NCBI RefSeq assembly: GCF_028289855.1
Contig: NZ_JAQGKZ010000074.1
Location: 1-45,743 of the forward strand
DNA length: 45,743 bases
Direction of reading: 5' to 3'
DNA from: Sphingomonas bacterium
Lineage (GTDB): Bacteria; Pseudomonadota; Alphaproteobacteria; Sphingomonadales; Sphingomonadaceae
How positions within the stretch are numbered: the stretch's first letter is position 1; the number at the start of each line of letters is the position of its first letter. The notes beneath the pieces were generated by a model. The model saw only the letters and a list, made by a program, of their open reading frames with translations. It did no database searches and was not told where the DNA came from. Shown one piece after another: positions 34,866 through 43,654 of this stretch. The translations under genes were made by a program, and so were the position numbers.

Positions 34866-36848
34866 TCAGGCGTCGATCTCTTCCTCGTCGAGCCGTGCGG
34901 CATTTTCCTGGATGAACGCGAAACGGTGCGCCGGGTTGGTGCCCATCAGCCGATCGACCAGGTCCTTGACCCCCGCTCGCTCCTCATATTCCTGCGGCAG
35001 CGTGATGCGCAGCAACCCGCGCGTCTTCGGGTCCATCGTCGTTTCCTTGAGCTGGCCCGGGTTCATCTCGCCCAGCCCCTTGAAGCGTGACACTTCGACC
35101 TTCTTGCCCTTGAACACGGTCGCCTCGATCTCGGCGCGGTGGGCGTCGTCGCGGGCATACTCGCTCTTCGCGCCGACCGTCAGGCGATAGAGCGGCGGCT
35201 GCGCCAGATAGAGGTGCCCGCGCCGCACCAGATCGGGCATTTCCTGAAAGAAGAACGTCATCAGCAGCGTCGCGATGTGTGCGCCGTCGACATCGGCGTC
35301 GGTCATGATGATCACGCGTTCGTACCGCAGGTTGTCGGGTTCGCAGTCCTTGCGGACGCCGCAGCCGAGCGCGAGCGTCAGGTCGGCGATTTCCTGGTTG
35401 GCGAAGATCTTGGCGCTGGTCGCCGACGCGACGTTGAGGATCTTGCCGCGGATCGGCAAGATCGCCTGGGTCTTGCGGTCGCGCGCCTGCTTGGCAGATC
35501 CGCCCGCCGACTCGCCCTCGACGATGAAGATTTCGGTCCCCGCGGGGTCGTTCGCCGAACAATCGGTCAGCTTGCCGGGGAGCCGCAGCTTGCGCGCCGA
35601 GGTTGCCGACTTGCGCTTGACCTCGCGCTCCTGCTTGCGCGCGAGCCGCTCGTCCATCCGCTCGATCACATAGCCGAGCAGCGCCTTGCCCCGCTCCATA
35701 TTGTCGCTGAGGAAATGGTCGAAATGGTCGCGCACCGCGCGCTCGACCAAGGTCGTCGCCTCCGGACTGGTCAGCCGGTCCTTGGTCTGGCTCTGGAATT
35801 GCGGATCGCGGACGAACACCGAGAGCATCAATTCGCACCCGGTCATCACGTCGTCGGCGGTGATGTCCTTCGCCTTTCTCTGCCCGACCAGCTCGCCGAA
35901 CCCGCGTATCCCGCGCACCAGCGCCGCGCGAAGGCCGGCTTCGTGGGTGCCGCCGTCGGGCGTCGGGATCGTGTTGCAATACCAGCTGTACGATCCGTCG
36001 CTCCACAGCGGCCAGGCAACCGCCCATTCGACGCGGCCCTGCTGTTCGCCGGGAAAGTCTTGGCTACCGCTGAAGAATTGCGCGGTGGCGCAGTCGCGGT
36101 CGCCGATCTGTTCGCGCAAGTGATCGGCGAGTCCGCCGGGAAACTGGAACACCGCCTCGGCGGGCGTCTCGTCGGCGATCAGCTCGGCCGTGCATTTCCA
36201 GCGGATCTCGACCCCGGCGAACAGATACGCCTTCGACCGCGCCAATTTGTACAGCCGCGCCGGCTTGAAATGCAGCTCGGGCCCGAAAATCTCCGGGTCG
36301 GGGGTGAACGCGACCGACGATCCCCGCCGGTTAGGCGTCGAGCCGAGATGTTCGAGCGGCGCCAGCGTGCGTCCCTGGCTGAAGCGCTGGCGATACAGCT
36401 GCCGGTCGCGCGCCACTTCGACCACGGTGTCGATCGACAGCGCGTTGACCACCGAGATGCCGACCCCGTGCAAGCCCCCCGACGTGGCATAGGCCTTGCC
36501 CCCGAACTTGCCGCCCGAATGGAGCATCGACAGGATCACCTCGAGCGCCGATTTGTCGGGAAACTTGGGGTGCGGATCGACCGGAAAGCCGCGCCCGTTG
36601 TCGACAATGGTCAACCGGTTGCCGGGCTCCAGCGTGACCTCGATCCGCGTCGCATGCCCCGCGACCGCCTCGTCCATCGCATTGTCGAGCACTTCGGCCG
36701 CCAGGTGATGCAGCGCGCGCTCGTCGGTCCCGCCGACATACATGCCCGGCCGCCGCCGGACGGGCTCGAGCCCCTCCAGCACCTCGATCGAGGAGGCGGT
36801 GTAATCGGATGTCGGCTTGGCGTTGGACGCGAACAGGTCTTCGGACAT
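34866..36848 (-). CDS. parE: DNA topoisomerase IV subunit B
   Basis: A 660-residue ATPase subunit that with ParC decatenates daughter chromosomes. N-terminal GHKL ATPase motifs: RRRPGMYVGG, EVLDNAMDEAV, DNGRGFPVD and SGGLHGVGISVVNAL. The TOPRIM domain is intact: FIVEGESAGGSAKQARDR and MTDADVDGAHIATLL. The length (660, versus about 800 or more for GyrB) and PPLYRLTVGAK favour ParE over GyrB. Its start lies 59 bases downstream of gcrA on the same strand. Confidence 0.93.
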   Translation of the reverse strand: MSEDLFASNAKPTSDYTASSIEVLEGLEPVRRRPGMYVGGTDERALHHLAAEVLDNAMDEAVAGHATRIEVTLEPGNRLTIVDNGRGFPVDPHPKFPDKSALEVILSMLHSGGKFGGKAYATSGGLHGVGISVVNALSIDTVVEVARDRQLYRQRFSQGRTLAPLEHLGSTPNRRGSSVAFTPDPEIFGPELHFKPARLYKLARSKAYLFAGVEIRWKCTAELIADETPAEAVFQFPGGLADHLREQIGDRDCATAQFFSGSQDFPGEQQGRVEWAVAWPLWSDGSYSWYCNTIPTPDGGTHEAGLRAALVRGIRGFGELVGQRKAKDITADDVMTGCELMLSVFVRDPQFQSQTKDRLTSPEATTLVERAVRDHFDHFLSDNMERGKALLGYVIERMDERLARKQEREVKRKSATSARKLRLPGKLTDCSANDPAGTEIFIVEGESAGGSAKQARDRKTQAILPIRGKILNVASATSAKIFANQEIADLTLALGCGVRKDCEPDNLRYERVIIMTDADVDGAHIATLLMTFFFQEMPDLVRRGHLYLAQPPLYRLTVGAKSEYARDDAHRAEIEATVFKGKKVEVSRFKGLGEMNPGQLKETTMDPKTRGLLRITLPQEYEERAGVKDLVDRLMGTNPAHRFAFIQENAARLDEEEIDA

Positions 36849-36907
36849 GGCCTGCTATACGAGTCCGCGAATCCCCGGCGCAAGCGCGCCGGGTCGCTTA
36901 TCCACAA

Positions 36908-37570
36908 TTAGCGGACTCTCGGCCCGCCGAACGGCAGCGGGGGCGGGGGGCGGCGATCGCGGCGGGGCAGCTGCGCCTGGTACGCGTGGCCGCAATGCGC
37001 GACGCAATAGGGGAAGCCGGGGTTCACCTTGTCGCCGCAGAAATGGAAATCGGGCTCGCCGGGATGACCGAGCGGCCATTTGCAGATCTTGTCGTTGAGA
37101 TCGAGCAGCGAGGTCTTGTCGGCCATTTCGGGCGACGGCTTGGCCGGGACCAGCCGGCGCGGCGGGGCGGGGGTGATCGGCGGCTGCTGCTCGCCCGGCG
37201 CCTGGCGCACGAAGCCGCCGGGGCCGACCGAGCGCATCATCGGCTGCGGCGTCGCCGGCGAGGTGTCGGTGGTGACGTTGATCGGCGCGGACGAGATCGC
37301 GCTGGGCGCGGGCGTCGGCGCAGGCGCGGGGGTCGGCGCGGGACGCGGCGCGGCCTCGACCGGCGTTGCCTTCTTCGCCGGGGCCGGCGCGGCACCGGCG
37401 GGCTCGTTGGGCTTGACCGGCGACGGACGCGATTGCAGCCCGAGGCGGTGCGCCTTGCCGATCACCGCGTTGCGGCTGACGCCACCCAGCGCCTCGGCGA
37501 TCTGGCTCGCGGTCTGGCCCGCTTCCCACATGGTGCGCAACGCGTCGATCCGCTCGTCGGTCCAGCTCAT
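36908..37570 (-). CDS. gcrA: Cell cycle regulator GcrA
   Basis: A 220-residue protein with the GcrA layout: an N-terminal helix-turn-helix (SWTDERIDALRTMWEAGQT, then ASQIAEALGGVSRNAVIGKA), a long Pro/Ala/Thr linker (about 55-140), and a C-terminal segment CKWPLGHPGEPDFHFCGD plus PYCVAHCGHAYQ with conserved Cys/His. In Caulobacter GcrA binds sigma-70 RNA polymerase and activates promoters bearing methylated GANTC sites. Start chosen at 37570 because AAGGACG precedes it. Upstream of parE and divergent from the ABC-2 permease gene (71-base gap). Confidence 0.94.
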   Translation of the reverse strand: MSWTDERIDALRTMWEAGQTASQIAEALGGVSRNAVIGKAHRLGLQSRPSPVKPNEPAGAAPAPAKKATPVEAAPRPAPTPAPAPTPAPSAISSAPINVTTDTSPATPQPMMRSVGPGGFVRQAPGEQQPPITPAPPRRLVPAKPSPEMADKTSLLDLNDKICKWPLGHPGEPDFHFCGDKVNPGFPYCVAHCGHAYQAQLPRRDRRPPPPLPFGGPRVR

Positions 37571-37641
37571 GGTCGTCCTTCTCAAATCATCATGCCGGGC
37601 GGTTGCGGGAGCCAGCGTCCCGGCCTACCTGCGGGAAGACC

Positions 37642-38490
37642 ATGGACGCGCCCACCACTCCGCCCGAAAAAATCACGGCGATGCCACCCTTCGGCGTTCC
37701 GGTGATCCGGAGCGTGAATTGGGGTGGCCTGGGAACCCTCTATGTGAAGGAGGTGCGCCGGTTCTTCAAGGTGCACCTGCAGACTATCTGGGCGCCGGCG
37801 ATCACGACCTTGCTGTTTCTGGTGGTTTTCACGGTTGCGACGGGGGCGAAACGCCCGGTTCTGATTGGCAATACCAGCGTGCCGTTCGGCGATTTCATCG
37901 CGCCCGGGCTGATCATCAGCCAGGGAATGATGGGTCCGGCGTTCGCCAATGCCAGTTTCTCGCTGCTGGTCGGCAAGATCCAGGGGACGATCGTCGATTA
38001 TTTGATGCCGCCGCTCTCGACGATGGAATTGCTCGCGGGGCTGGTCGGCGGCGCGATGACGCGCGCGTTCATCGTCGGACTGGTCGTGTGGGCGGCGATG
38101 GCGCTCTACGGTGTCGGGGTGTGGCCGCAGCATCTGTGGGCGGTATTGTGGTTCGGCTTCCTCGGCGCGATGTTCCTGTCGCTGCTCGGCGTGCTGACCT
38201 CGATCTGGGCGGACAAGTTCGACCATGCCGCCGCGGTCAGCAATTTCGTCATCATCCCGCTGGGGCTGTTGTCGGGCACCTTCTATTCGGTCACCAACCT
38301 CGCCCCCGCGTTCCGCACGATCAGCCACTTCAACCCGTTCTTCTACATCATTTCGGGGTTCCGCTACGGCTTCCTCGGCACCGCCGACTCGCCGATTCTG
38401 GTCGGCAGCATCGTGGTGTTCGCGCTCGACGCGGTGTTGGCGCTGACATGCTATTGGCTGTTCAACACCGGCTGGAAGATCAAGAGCTGA
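37642..38490 (+). CDS. ABC-2 type transporter permease
   Basis: A 282-residue inner membrane protein with about six membrane segments. GTLYVKEVRRFFKVHLQTIW at the N-terminus, APGLIISQGMMGPAFANASF, LLVGKIQGTIVDYLMPPLS and LGLLSGTFYSVTNL with SHFNPFFYIISGFRYGFLG match ABC-2 permeases. It would form the channel of an export ABC transporter, but no ATP-binding subunit is encoded in the window. The ATG has GGGAAG nine bases upstream. Substrate unknown. Confidence 0.88.
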   Translation: MDAPTTPPEKITAMPPFGVPVIRSVNWGGLGTLYVKEVRRFFKVHLQTIWAPAITTLLFLVVFTVATGAKRPVLIGNTSVPFGDFIAPGLIISQGMMGPAFANASFSLLVGKIQGTIVDYLMPPLSTMELLAGLVGGAMTRAFIVGLVVWAAMALYGVGVWPQHLWAVLWFGFLGAMFLSLLGVLTSIWADKFDHAAAVSNFVIIPLGLLSGTFYSVTNLAPAFRTISHFNPFFYIISGFRYGFLGTADSPILVGSIVVFALDAVLALTCYWLFNTGWKIKS

Positions 38491-38551
38491 CGGCTTAACC
38501 GCGGCTGCAAGCCGCGTTCAGCATCGCCGCAGCTCGAATCGCCTAAAACGG

Positions 38552-38578
38552 CCTCCTCACCATGATGGTGGGTGGAGG
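38552..38578 (+). promoter_or_regulatory. Hairpin sequestering the ribosome binding site
   Basis: CCTCC at 38552-38556 can pair with GGAGG at 38574-38578, the Shine-Dalgarno sequence of the gene at 38585 (six bases upstream of its ATG). Inside, CACC and GGTG (38558-38561 and 38567-38570) add four pairs around an ATGAT loop. The outer five pairs and inner four are separated by small bulges. Such a structure could limit translation until melted or bound by a small RNA. Confidence 0.45.
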
Positions 38579-38584
38579 TACAAC

Positions 38585-39022
38585 ATGCGTAAGCTCATCG
38601 TTTCAGTCGCTGCCCTCGGCGTGGCCCTGTCGGCCGCACCGGCGATGGCGCAATCCTATCCGGGCGGTTACGACCAGCGCGGTGGCTATGACCAGCGCGG
38701 GTACGACCAGCGCGGCTACGGCAATGACGATCGCCGCGGCGGGACGTCGGTCGACCGGGTCCGCTTCGCGGTCGAGCGCGCGATCCGCAGCGGCCAGGTC
38801 TCGCCGCGCGAAGCGCGCGCGTTGCGCAACGCGGTCGAGGATCTGCAGCGCCGCGATTATCGCGCGCAACGCGACGGTTACAGCTGGGGCGAGCGCCGCG
38901 ACATCGACAATCGCGCGCGCGAAATCCTGCAGCGGTTGCAGTACAGCAATGGCAATTACGGCGGGTACGACAACGGCTATGGCCGCGACCGTGACCGCGA
39001 CGGCCGCTACGGCGACCGGTAA
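38585..39022 (+). CDS. Small secreted protein with YDQRG repeats
   Basis: A 145-residue protein with a signal peptide (MRKLIVSVAALGVALSAAPA, cleavage near AMAQ), then a Gly/Tyr/Gln repeat region with the unit GYDQRG three or more times, a charged helical middle (VDRVRFAVERAIRSGQVSPR, EARALRNAVEDLQRRDY) and an Asn/Gly/Tyr/Arg-rich tail. Function unknown; similar small exported proteins with a helical core and repeat flanks are common in sphingomonads. The central helix resembles the Asp/Glu/Arg-rich helices of periplasmic helical-hairpin proteins. The GGAGG ribosome binding site is within a hairpin. A GCGA-loop terminator follows. Confidence 0.7.
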   Translation: MRKLIVSVAALGVALSAAPAMAQSYPGGYDQRGGYDQRGYDQRGYGNDDRRGGTSVDRVRFAVERAIRSGQVSPREARALRNAVEDLQRRDYRAQRDGYSWGERRDIDNRAREILQRLQYSNGNYGGYDNGYGRDRDRDGRYGDR

Positions 39023-39033
39023 CTGAAGGCGGG

Positions 39034-39060
39034 ACGGCGGGTGGCGACACCCGCCGTTTC
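39034..39060 (+). terminator. Terminator after the YDQRG-repeat gene
   Basis: A perfect ten-base stem (ACGGCGGGTG at 39034-39043 and CACCCGCCGT at 39048-39057) closed by GCGA and followed by TTTC. Lies 12 bases after the stop codon. Confidence 0.7.
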
Positions 39061-39077
39061 CCGCATGCTGGGTGGTG

Positions 39078-39107
39078 TTGACGCTCCCCACCTGCACCAA
39101 GTAAATG
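39078..39107 (+). promoter_or_regulatory. Candidate argD promoter
   Basis: TTGACG at 39078-39083 with TAAATG at 39102-39107 (18-base spacing). Just downstream, GGCGG (39117-39121) and CCGCC (39131-39135) followed by TTTCT could form a weak hairpin in the leader. Confidence 0.35.
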
Positions 39108-39160
39108 CGCGCTCCGGGCGGTCCATCGGGCCGCCTTTCTCGTTTGAAGGAGCCAACGCC

Positions 39161-40357
39161 GTGACCATCACCGCCCTCATGCCCGTCTACCCGCGGTGCG
39201 GCGTGCGGCCGGTGCGCGGCGAGGGGTGTTACCTGATCGGCGAGCGCGGCGAGCGCTATCTCGACATGGCCGCCGGGATCGCGGTCAACGCGCTCGGCCA
39301 CGGCCACCCGAAGCTGGTCAAGGCGATCGCCGACCAGGCCGCGACCTTGATGCACGTGTCGAACCTGTATGGGAGCCCGCAGGGCGAGAGCCTGGCGCAG
39401 CGTATTGTCGATATGAGCTTCGCCGATACGGTGTTCTTCACCAACTCCGGTGTCGAGGCGATCGAATGCGCGATCAAGACCGCGCGGCGCTATCACGACG
39501 TCAACGGCAATCCCGAGCGCTACAAGCTCATCACCTTCAAGAACGCGTTCCACGGCCGCTCGCTGGGGGCGATCAGCGCGACCGACCAGCCCAAGATGCG
39601 CGACGGGTTCGAGCCGCTGTTGCCGGGCTTTGATTATGCGCGGTTCAACGATCTGGAAGGCGCGCTGGCGCTGATCGACGATGAGACCGCCGGCTTCATG
39701 GTCGAGACGGTGCAGGGCGAGGGCGGGATGACCGCGGGCACCCCCGAGTTCATCAAGGGGCTGCGCAAGGCATGCGACGAGCATGGCCTGCTGCTGATCC
39801 TCGACGAAATCCAGTGCGGCTACGGCCGCACCGGCAAGATGTGGGCGTACGAGCATTACGGGATCGAGCCCGACATCATGACCGTGGCGAAGGGGATCGG
39901 CGCGGGCTTCCCGCTCGGCGCGTGCCTCGCGACCGAGGAAGCCGCCAAGGGCATGGTGATCGGCACGCACGGATCGACCTATGGCGGCAACCCGCTGGCG
40001 ATGGCGGCGGGCGAAGCGGTGCTCGACGTGATCCAGGAGCCCGGGTTTCTCGATCACGTCACCAAGATGGGCGACCGGCTGCGCCAGGCGTTCGAGCAGC
40101 TGATCCCCAACCACGATCATCTGTTCGAGGAAATCCGCGGGCGCGGGCTGATGTTGGGCATCAAGATGAAGGAGCCCGCGGTCAGCCGCGACTTCGTGGC
40201 GCATTTGCGCGACAATCACGGGCTGCTGACCGTGGCGGCGGGGGAGAACGTGTTCCGCGTGCTGCCGCCGCTGATCATCGAGGAATCGCACATCGCCGAG
40301 TGCGTCGAGCGGCTGAGCGAGGGCGCGCGGACCTTCGCAGGGCCTAGCGATGACTAA
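39161..40357 (+). CDS. argD: Acetylornithine aminotransferase
   Basis: A 398-residue class III PLP aminotransferase of arginine synthesis, converting N-acetylglutamate semialdehyde to N-acetylornithine. Motifs: [78 protein letters not shown], and the PLP lysine in [15 protein letters not shown] chose GTG 39161 because GAAGGAG lies eight bases before it and the family N-terminus begins there. The stop overlaps the argF start by eight bases. Confidence 0.93.
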   Translation: MTITALMPVYPRCGVRPVRGEGCYLIGERGERYLDMAAGIAVNALGHGHPKLVKAIADQAATLMHVSNLYGSPQGESLAQRIVDMSFADTVFFTNSGVEAIECAIKTARRYHDVNGNPERYKLITFKNAFHGRSLGAISATDQPKMRDGFEPLLPGFDYARFNDLEGALALIDDETAGFMVETVQGEGGMTAGTPEFIKGLRKACDEHGLLLILDEIQCGYGRTGKMWAYEHYGIEPDIMTVAKGIGAGFPLGACLATEEAAKGMVIGTHGSTYGGNPLAMAAGEAVLDVIQEPGFLDHVTKMGDRLRQAFEQLIPNHDHLFEEIRGRGLMLGIKMKEPAVSRDFVAHLRDNHGLLTVAAGENVFRVLPPLIIEESHIAECVERLSEGARTFAGPSDD

Positions 40358-41279
40358 GGGCTTTCGCCACTTCCTCAATCTCTCCGACCCCGGGCCGGAC
40401 GGCGTTGCGGCGATCCTCGCCGACGCGATCGACCGCAAGGCGGCGCGCGCCGGGTGGCCAAAGGGCAAACCCGACGCCGACGCGCCGCTCGCCGGTCGCG
40501 TGCTGGCGATGATCTTCGAGAAGAACTCGACCCGCACGCGCGTGAGCTTCGACATGGCGATCCGTCAACTTGGCGGGCAATCGATCGTGATGGAAGCCGG
40601 GCAGATGCAGATCGGGCGCGGCGAAAGCGTCGCCGACACCGCGCGCGTGCTGTCGGGCTATGTCGACGCCATCATGATCCGCACCGACGACCACGCGAAA
40701 GTGGTCGAAATGGCCGAATATGCGACGGTGCCGGTGATCAACGGCCTGACCGATTTCTCGCACCCGTGCCAGATCGTCGCCGACCTGCAAGCGATCCTCG
40801 AGAGCGGGCACAATCTGCCGGGCTTGAAGGTCGCGTGGCTGGGCGACGGCAACAACGTGCTCGCGTCCTTGATGGAAGCCGCTGGGCTGATGCAGTTCGA
40901 TGTCGTCGCGGCGTGCCCGCAGGGGTTCATGCCGTCGGACGAGGATGTCGCGCTGGGCGAGGGCCGCGCGCGTGTCGTCGGCACGGCGAAGGAAGCGGTC
41001 GAGGGCGCGGACGTGGTGGTCACCGACACGTGGATCTCGATGGGGCAGGACCATGCCGACACCAAGCTGGCGGCGATGATGCCGTTTCAGGTGACGAGCG
41101 ATCTGATGGCGGGCGCGAAGCCCGACGCCAAATTCCTCCACTGCCTCCCGGCGCATCGCGGCGAGGAAGTGACCGCGGAGGTGATCGACGGCTCGCAATC
41201 GTTGATCTGGGCCGAGGCCGAAAACCGGCTCCACGCGCAGAAATCGATCCTGTTGTGGTGCTTCGGGCTGATCGGTTGA
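40350..41279 (+). CDS. argF: Ornithine carbamoyltransferase
   Basis: A 309-residue enzyme that joins carbamoyl phosphate and ornithine to make citrulline. Active-site motifs are all present: [12 protein letters not shown] for carbamoyl phosphate, [11 protein letters not shown], and [11 protein letters not shown] for ornithine. Normal length. It overlaps argD by eight bases. A 159-base gap with a long inverted repeat separates it from hslO. Confidence 0.95.
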   Translation: MTKGFRHFLNLSDPGPDGVAAILADAIDRKAARAGWPKGKPDADAPLAGRVLAMIFEKNSTRTRVSFDMAIRQLGGQSIVMEAGQMQIGRGESVADTARVLSGYVDAIMIRTDDHAKVVEMAEYATVPVINGLTDFSHPCQIVADLQAILESGHNLPGLKVAWLGDGNNVLASLMEAAGLMQFDVVAACPQGFMPSDEDVALGEGRARVVGTAKEAVEGADVVVTDTWISMGQDHADTKLAAMMPFQVTSDLMAGAKPDAKFLHCLPAHRGEEVTAEVIDGSQSLIWAEAENRLHAQKSILLWCFGLIG

Positions 41280-41310
41280 GTTGCGGCATACTGGCGGACT
41301 ACCCACCTAC

Positions 41311-41418
41311 CGTCATCCCCGCGAAAGCGGGGACCCAGCTTCTGCCGTTTGCCCAGATCACGACTGCCGTGATTGCCGAAACCGTTCGAGCTGGGTCCCC
41401 GCTTTCGCGGGGATGACG
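41311..41418. repeat. Large inverted repeat (REP/MITE-like) between argF and hslO
   Basis: A 30-base arm at 41311-41340 is matched perfectly as its reverse complement at 41389-41418, with a 48-base spacer (41341-41388) that contains another small inverted repeat (ATCACG/CGTGAT). Each arm holds its own GAAA-loop hairpin (CCCCGC/GCGGGG). This kind of palindromic element is common in sphingomonad genomes and is probably a mobile REP-type sequence. Confidence 0.75.
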
Positions 41419-41438
41419 TAAGTGTTTGAGGACAGCGC

Positions 41439-42344
41439 GTGACCAACCCCACCGACATCGACGAAGCGCTCGGCTTCACGCTTCCCGCCCGCCACGCGCG
41501 CGGGCGCGTGGTGCGGCTGGGGCCGGTGCTCGACGAGATCCTCGACGCGCATGCGTATCCGCCGTCGATCGAAGCGCTGCTCGCCGAGGCACTGACGCTG
41601 ACCGCGCTGATCGGGTCGACGCTCAAGGATCCGTCGGGGCAATTGACGCTCCAGGCGCAGACCCAGGCGGGCGTCGTGACGCTGCTGGTATGCGACTATC
41701 GCGGCGGCGAATTGCGCGGCTACGTCCAGTACGATGCCGACAAGCTCGCCGAAGCGCCGCAGGACCCGACCTTGTTCGCGTTGTTCGGCGAAGGCTATCT
41801 CGCGATCACCTTCGACCTTGCGAATACCAACGAGCGTTATCAGGGCATCGTGCCGCTCGATGGCGAGACGCTGGCGGAAGCCGCGCAGAGTTACTTCGTC
41901 CAGTCCGAGCAAATCCCGACGCTCATCAATTTCGGTGTTAAACGCGGGGCGGACGGCCGCCACGTCGCGGGCGGGCTGTTCCTCCAGCATCTGCCCGAGG
42001 GCGAGGACGGCCGCGAGCGGCTCCATACGCGGCTCGACCATCCCGAATGGGAGCATGTCGCGATCCTGGGGGCGACGATGGGCGCCGACGAACTCGCCGA
42101 CCGCGACTTGCCGCTTGAGACGCTGATCTGGCGGCTGTTCAACGAAGAGGACGAGGTTCGCGTCCTAGCCCGCACGCAGCTGGCCAAGGGATGTCGCTGC
42201 GATGCCGACTACATCGCCAGCGTCCTCGCCAAGTTCACCCCTGCCGACCGCGCCGAAATGGCCGACGAGCAGGGCCTGATCCAGGTCGGCTGCGCGTTCT
42301 GCGCGAAGTCGTTCCCGGTCCCGGCGGGCGATTCCGTCCAATAA
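41439..42344 (+). CDS. hslO: Redox-regulated chaperone Hsp33
   Basis: A 301-residue chaperone. The C-terminal zinc site is intact: a CxC (CRC in AKGCRCDADYI) and a CxxC (CAFC). Hsp33 is activated by oxidation, releasing zinc and forming disulfides, to prevent protein aggregation. The N-terminal domain shows LLAEALTLTALIGSTLKDPS and TLLVCDYRGGELRGYVQYD. GTG 41439 is preceded by GAGGAC. It follows argF after the inverted repeat at 41311-41418. Confidence 0.93.
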   Translation: MTNPTDIDEALGFTLPARHARGRVVRLGPVLDEILDAHAYPPSIEALLAEALTLTALIGSTLKDPSGQLTLQAQTQAGVVTLLVCDYRGGELRGYVQYDADKLAEAPQDPTLFALFGEGYLAITFDLANTNERYQGIVPLDGETLAEAAQSYFVQSEQIPTLINFGVKRGADGRHVAGGLFLQHLPEGEDGRERLHTRLDHPEWEHVAILGATMGADELADRDLPLETLIWRLFNEEDEVRVLARTQLAKGCRCDADYIASVLAKFTPADRAEMADEQGLIQVGCAFCAKSFPVPAGDSVQ

Positions 42345-42376
42345 ATATTGCCGCGGCTCTGCCATATTTCGCTGCG

Positions 42377-42799
42377 ATGGGGCGATTCGTGGGGTTGGGG
42401 AATCGATATGTAGCCGCGGCGCTGGCCGTCGGGCTGATCGGCGGCGCAGCGATTGCGGCGGGGCCGTTTGCGGTGCTTGCCGGGCTCGACCGCGGGCGCT
42501 GGCAGTTCAAGGTAATCGGCGGCGCGGTTGCGCGCGAGGTGTGCGCGCCCGATCCGCTGCGGCTGGTCCAGCTCAACCATCCCGGCGCTCCTTGCGCGCG
42601 CTTCACGATCGAGGACGCGGCCGATCACGTCACGATCCAGTATAATTGCGGACCGCGCGGGTATGGCAAGACGACGATCAAGGTACAGGACCCCGGCCAG
42701 ATCCGCCTCGATACGCAGGGGATTTCGAGCGATGGGCGGCCGTTCGACACCAGTTACGAAGGCCGCTTCGCCGGCGCGTGCGCGCCGCCGCCTCGTTAA
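42377..42799 (+). CDS. Small exported four-cysteine protein, unknown
   Basis: A 140-residue protein. The N-terminus is a hydrophobic signal or anchor (YVAAALAVGLIGGAAIAAGP, about residues 11-30), then GRWQFKVIGGAVAREVC, RLVQLNHPGAPCARF, TIQYNCGPRGYGKTTIK and IRLDTQGISSDGRPF to a final GACAPP. Four cysteines are consistent with two disulfides in the periplasm. I do not recognise the family with certainty; it resembles small DUF3617-like proteins of sphingomonads. No clear Shine-Dalgarno sequence is seen before ATG 42377. It lies 32 bases after hslO and may be cotranscribed. Confidence 0.55.
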   Translation: MGRFVGLGNRYVAAALAVGLIGGAAIAAGPFAVLAGLDRGRWQFKVIGGAVAREVCAPDPLRLVQLNHPGAPCARFTIEDAADHVTIQYNCGPRGYGKTTIKVQDPGQIRLDTQGISSDGRPFDTSYEGRFAGACAPPPR

Positions 42800-42832
42800 G
42801 CCGGCGTTTATCCTTGGGCGCGTAGGGGTAGG

Positions 42833-42920
42833 GCGTGCAATTCGAGCACGCATTTCTCCCTAGTTGACGCTTGGAAGCGTCCAAACTGGGCCACCCGTCA
42901 AACGGTGGCCCGTTGTTTTT
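42833..42920 (+). ncRNA. Candidate structured RNA or leader upstream of queC
   Basis: Three hairpins stand in a row: GCGTGC/GCACGC (42833-42838 with 42846-42851), GACGCTT/AAGCGTC (42866-42872 with 42875-42881), and GGGCCACC/GGTGGCCC (42888-42895 with 42904-42911), the last followed by GTTGTTTTT. The final one is a good intrinsic terminator. The unit may be a small RNA, a leader with attenuation for queC, or the terminator of the upstream gene with extra stems. Confidence 0.4.
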
Positions 42921-42967
42921 CGCGGCCATTGCCAGTCGGCATTTCAGCGCCTAGCGACGCCCAAATC

Positions 42968-43654
42968 ATGGAAACCACACCCTTGGCGGTCGCGCTGATT
43001 TCGGGCGGGCTCGACTCGATGGTCGCCGCCGCGTCGATGCGCGAAGCCGGCTATCGCCTGCTGGCGTTGTCGATCGACTATAACCAGCGCCACCAGATCG
43101 AGCTCGCCGCGGCGCGGCGCATCGCGGGCGTGCTGGGGGCCGAGCGCCACGTCGTGCTGTCGCTCGACCTGCGCGCGTTCGGCGGGTCGGCGCTGACCGC
43201 CGATATCGACGTGCCCAAGGCGGGAGTCGGCGCCGACATCCCGGTGACATACGTGCCCGCGCGCAACACCATCTTCCTCAGCCTGTGCCTCGGCTGGGCA
43301 GAGGCCGCGCGCGCGCGCGACCTGGTGATCGGGGTCAACGCGCTCGATTATTCGGGCTATCCCGATTGCCGCCCCGAATTCGTCGCCGCGTTCGAGGATA
43401 TGGCCGCGCTCGCCACCAAGGCCGGGGTCGAGGGCGAGCGCTTCCGCGTCCACGCCCCGCTCCAGCATATGACGAAGGCCGATATCGTGCGCGAGGGCAT
43501 GCGGCTGGGGCTCGATCTGGGGCTCAGCTGGTCGTGCTACGATCCGGCGCCGGGGGGCTTGCATTGCGGGCTGTGCGACAGCTGCCGGCTGCGCGCCAAG
43601 GGGTTCGAGGAGGCCGGGGTGCCCGACCCGACGGTCTACGCGACTGCCTTATGA
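42968..43654 (+). CDS. queC: 7-cyano-7-deazaguanine synthase
   Basis: A 228-residue ATP-dependent enzyme that converts 7-carboxy-7-deazaguanine to preQ0, the precursor of queuosine in tRNA. The PP-loop ATP motif [13 protein letters not shown] is present near the N-terminus, with [12 protein letters not shown] and the zinc site in [19 protein letters not shown] chose ATG 42968 because it gives the normal QueC start ([14 protein letters not shown]). Its stop overlaps the queE start (ATGA). A three-hairpin structure with a terminator lies just upstream. Confidence 0.95.
   Translation: METTPLAVALISGGLDSMVAAASMREAGYRLLALSIDYNQRHQIELAAARRIAGVLGAERHVVLSLDLRAFGGSALTADIDVPKAGVGADIPVTYVPARNTIFLSLCLGWAEAARARDLVIGVNALDYSGYPDCRPEFVAAFEDMAALATKAGVEGERFRVHAPLQHMTKADIVREGMRLGLDLGLSWSCYDPAPGGLHCGLCDSCRLRAKGFEEAGVPDPTVYATAL

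Noticed and set aside
41311..41418. CRISPR array
   Set aside because: The repeated units are inverted, not direct, and there are only two.
42833..42920. preQ1 riboswitch before queC
   Set aside because: No match to the short stem plus A-rich tail of preQ1-I or to the preQ1-II layout; I list the region only as a structured candidate.
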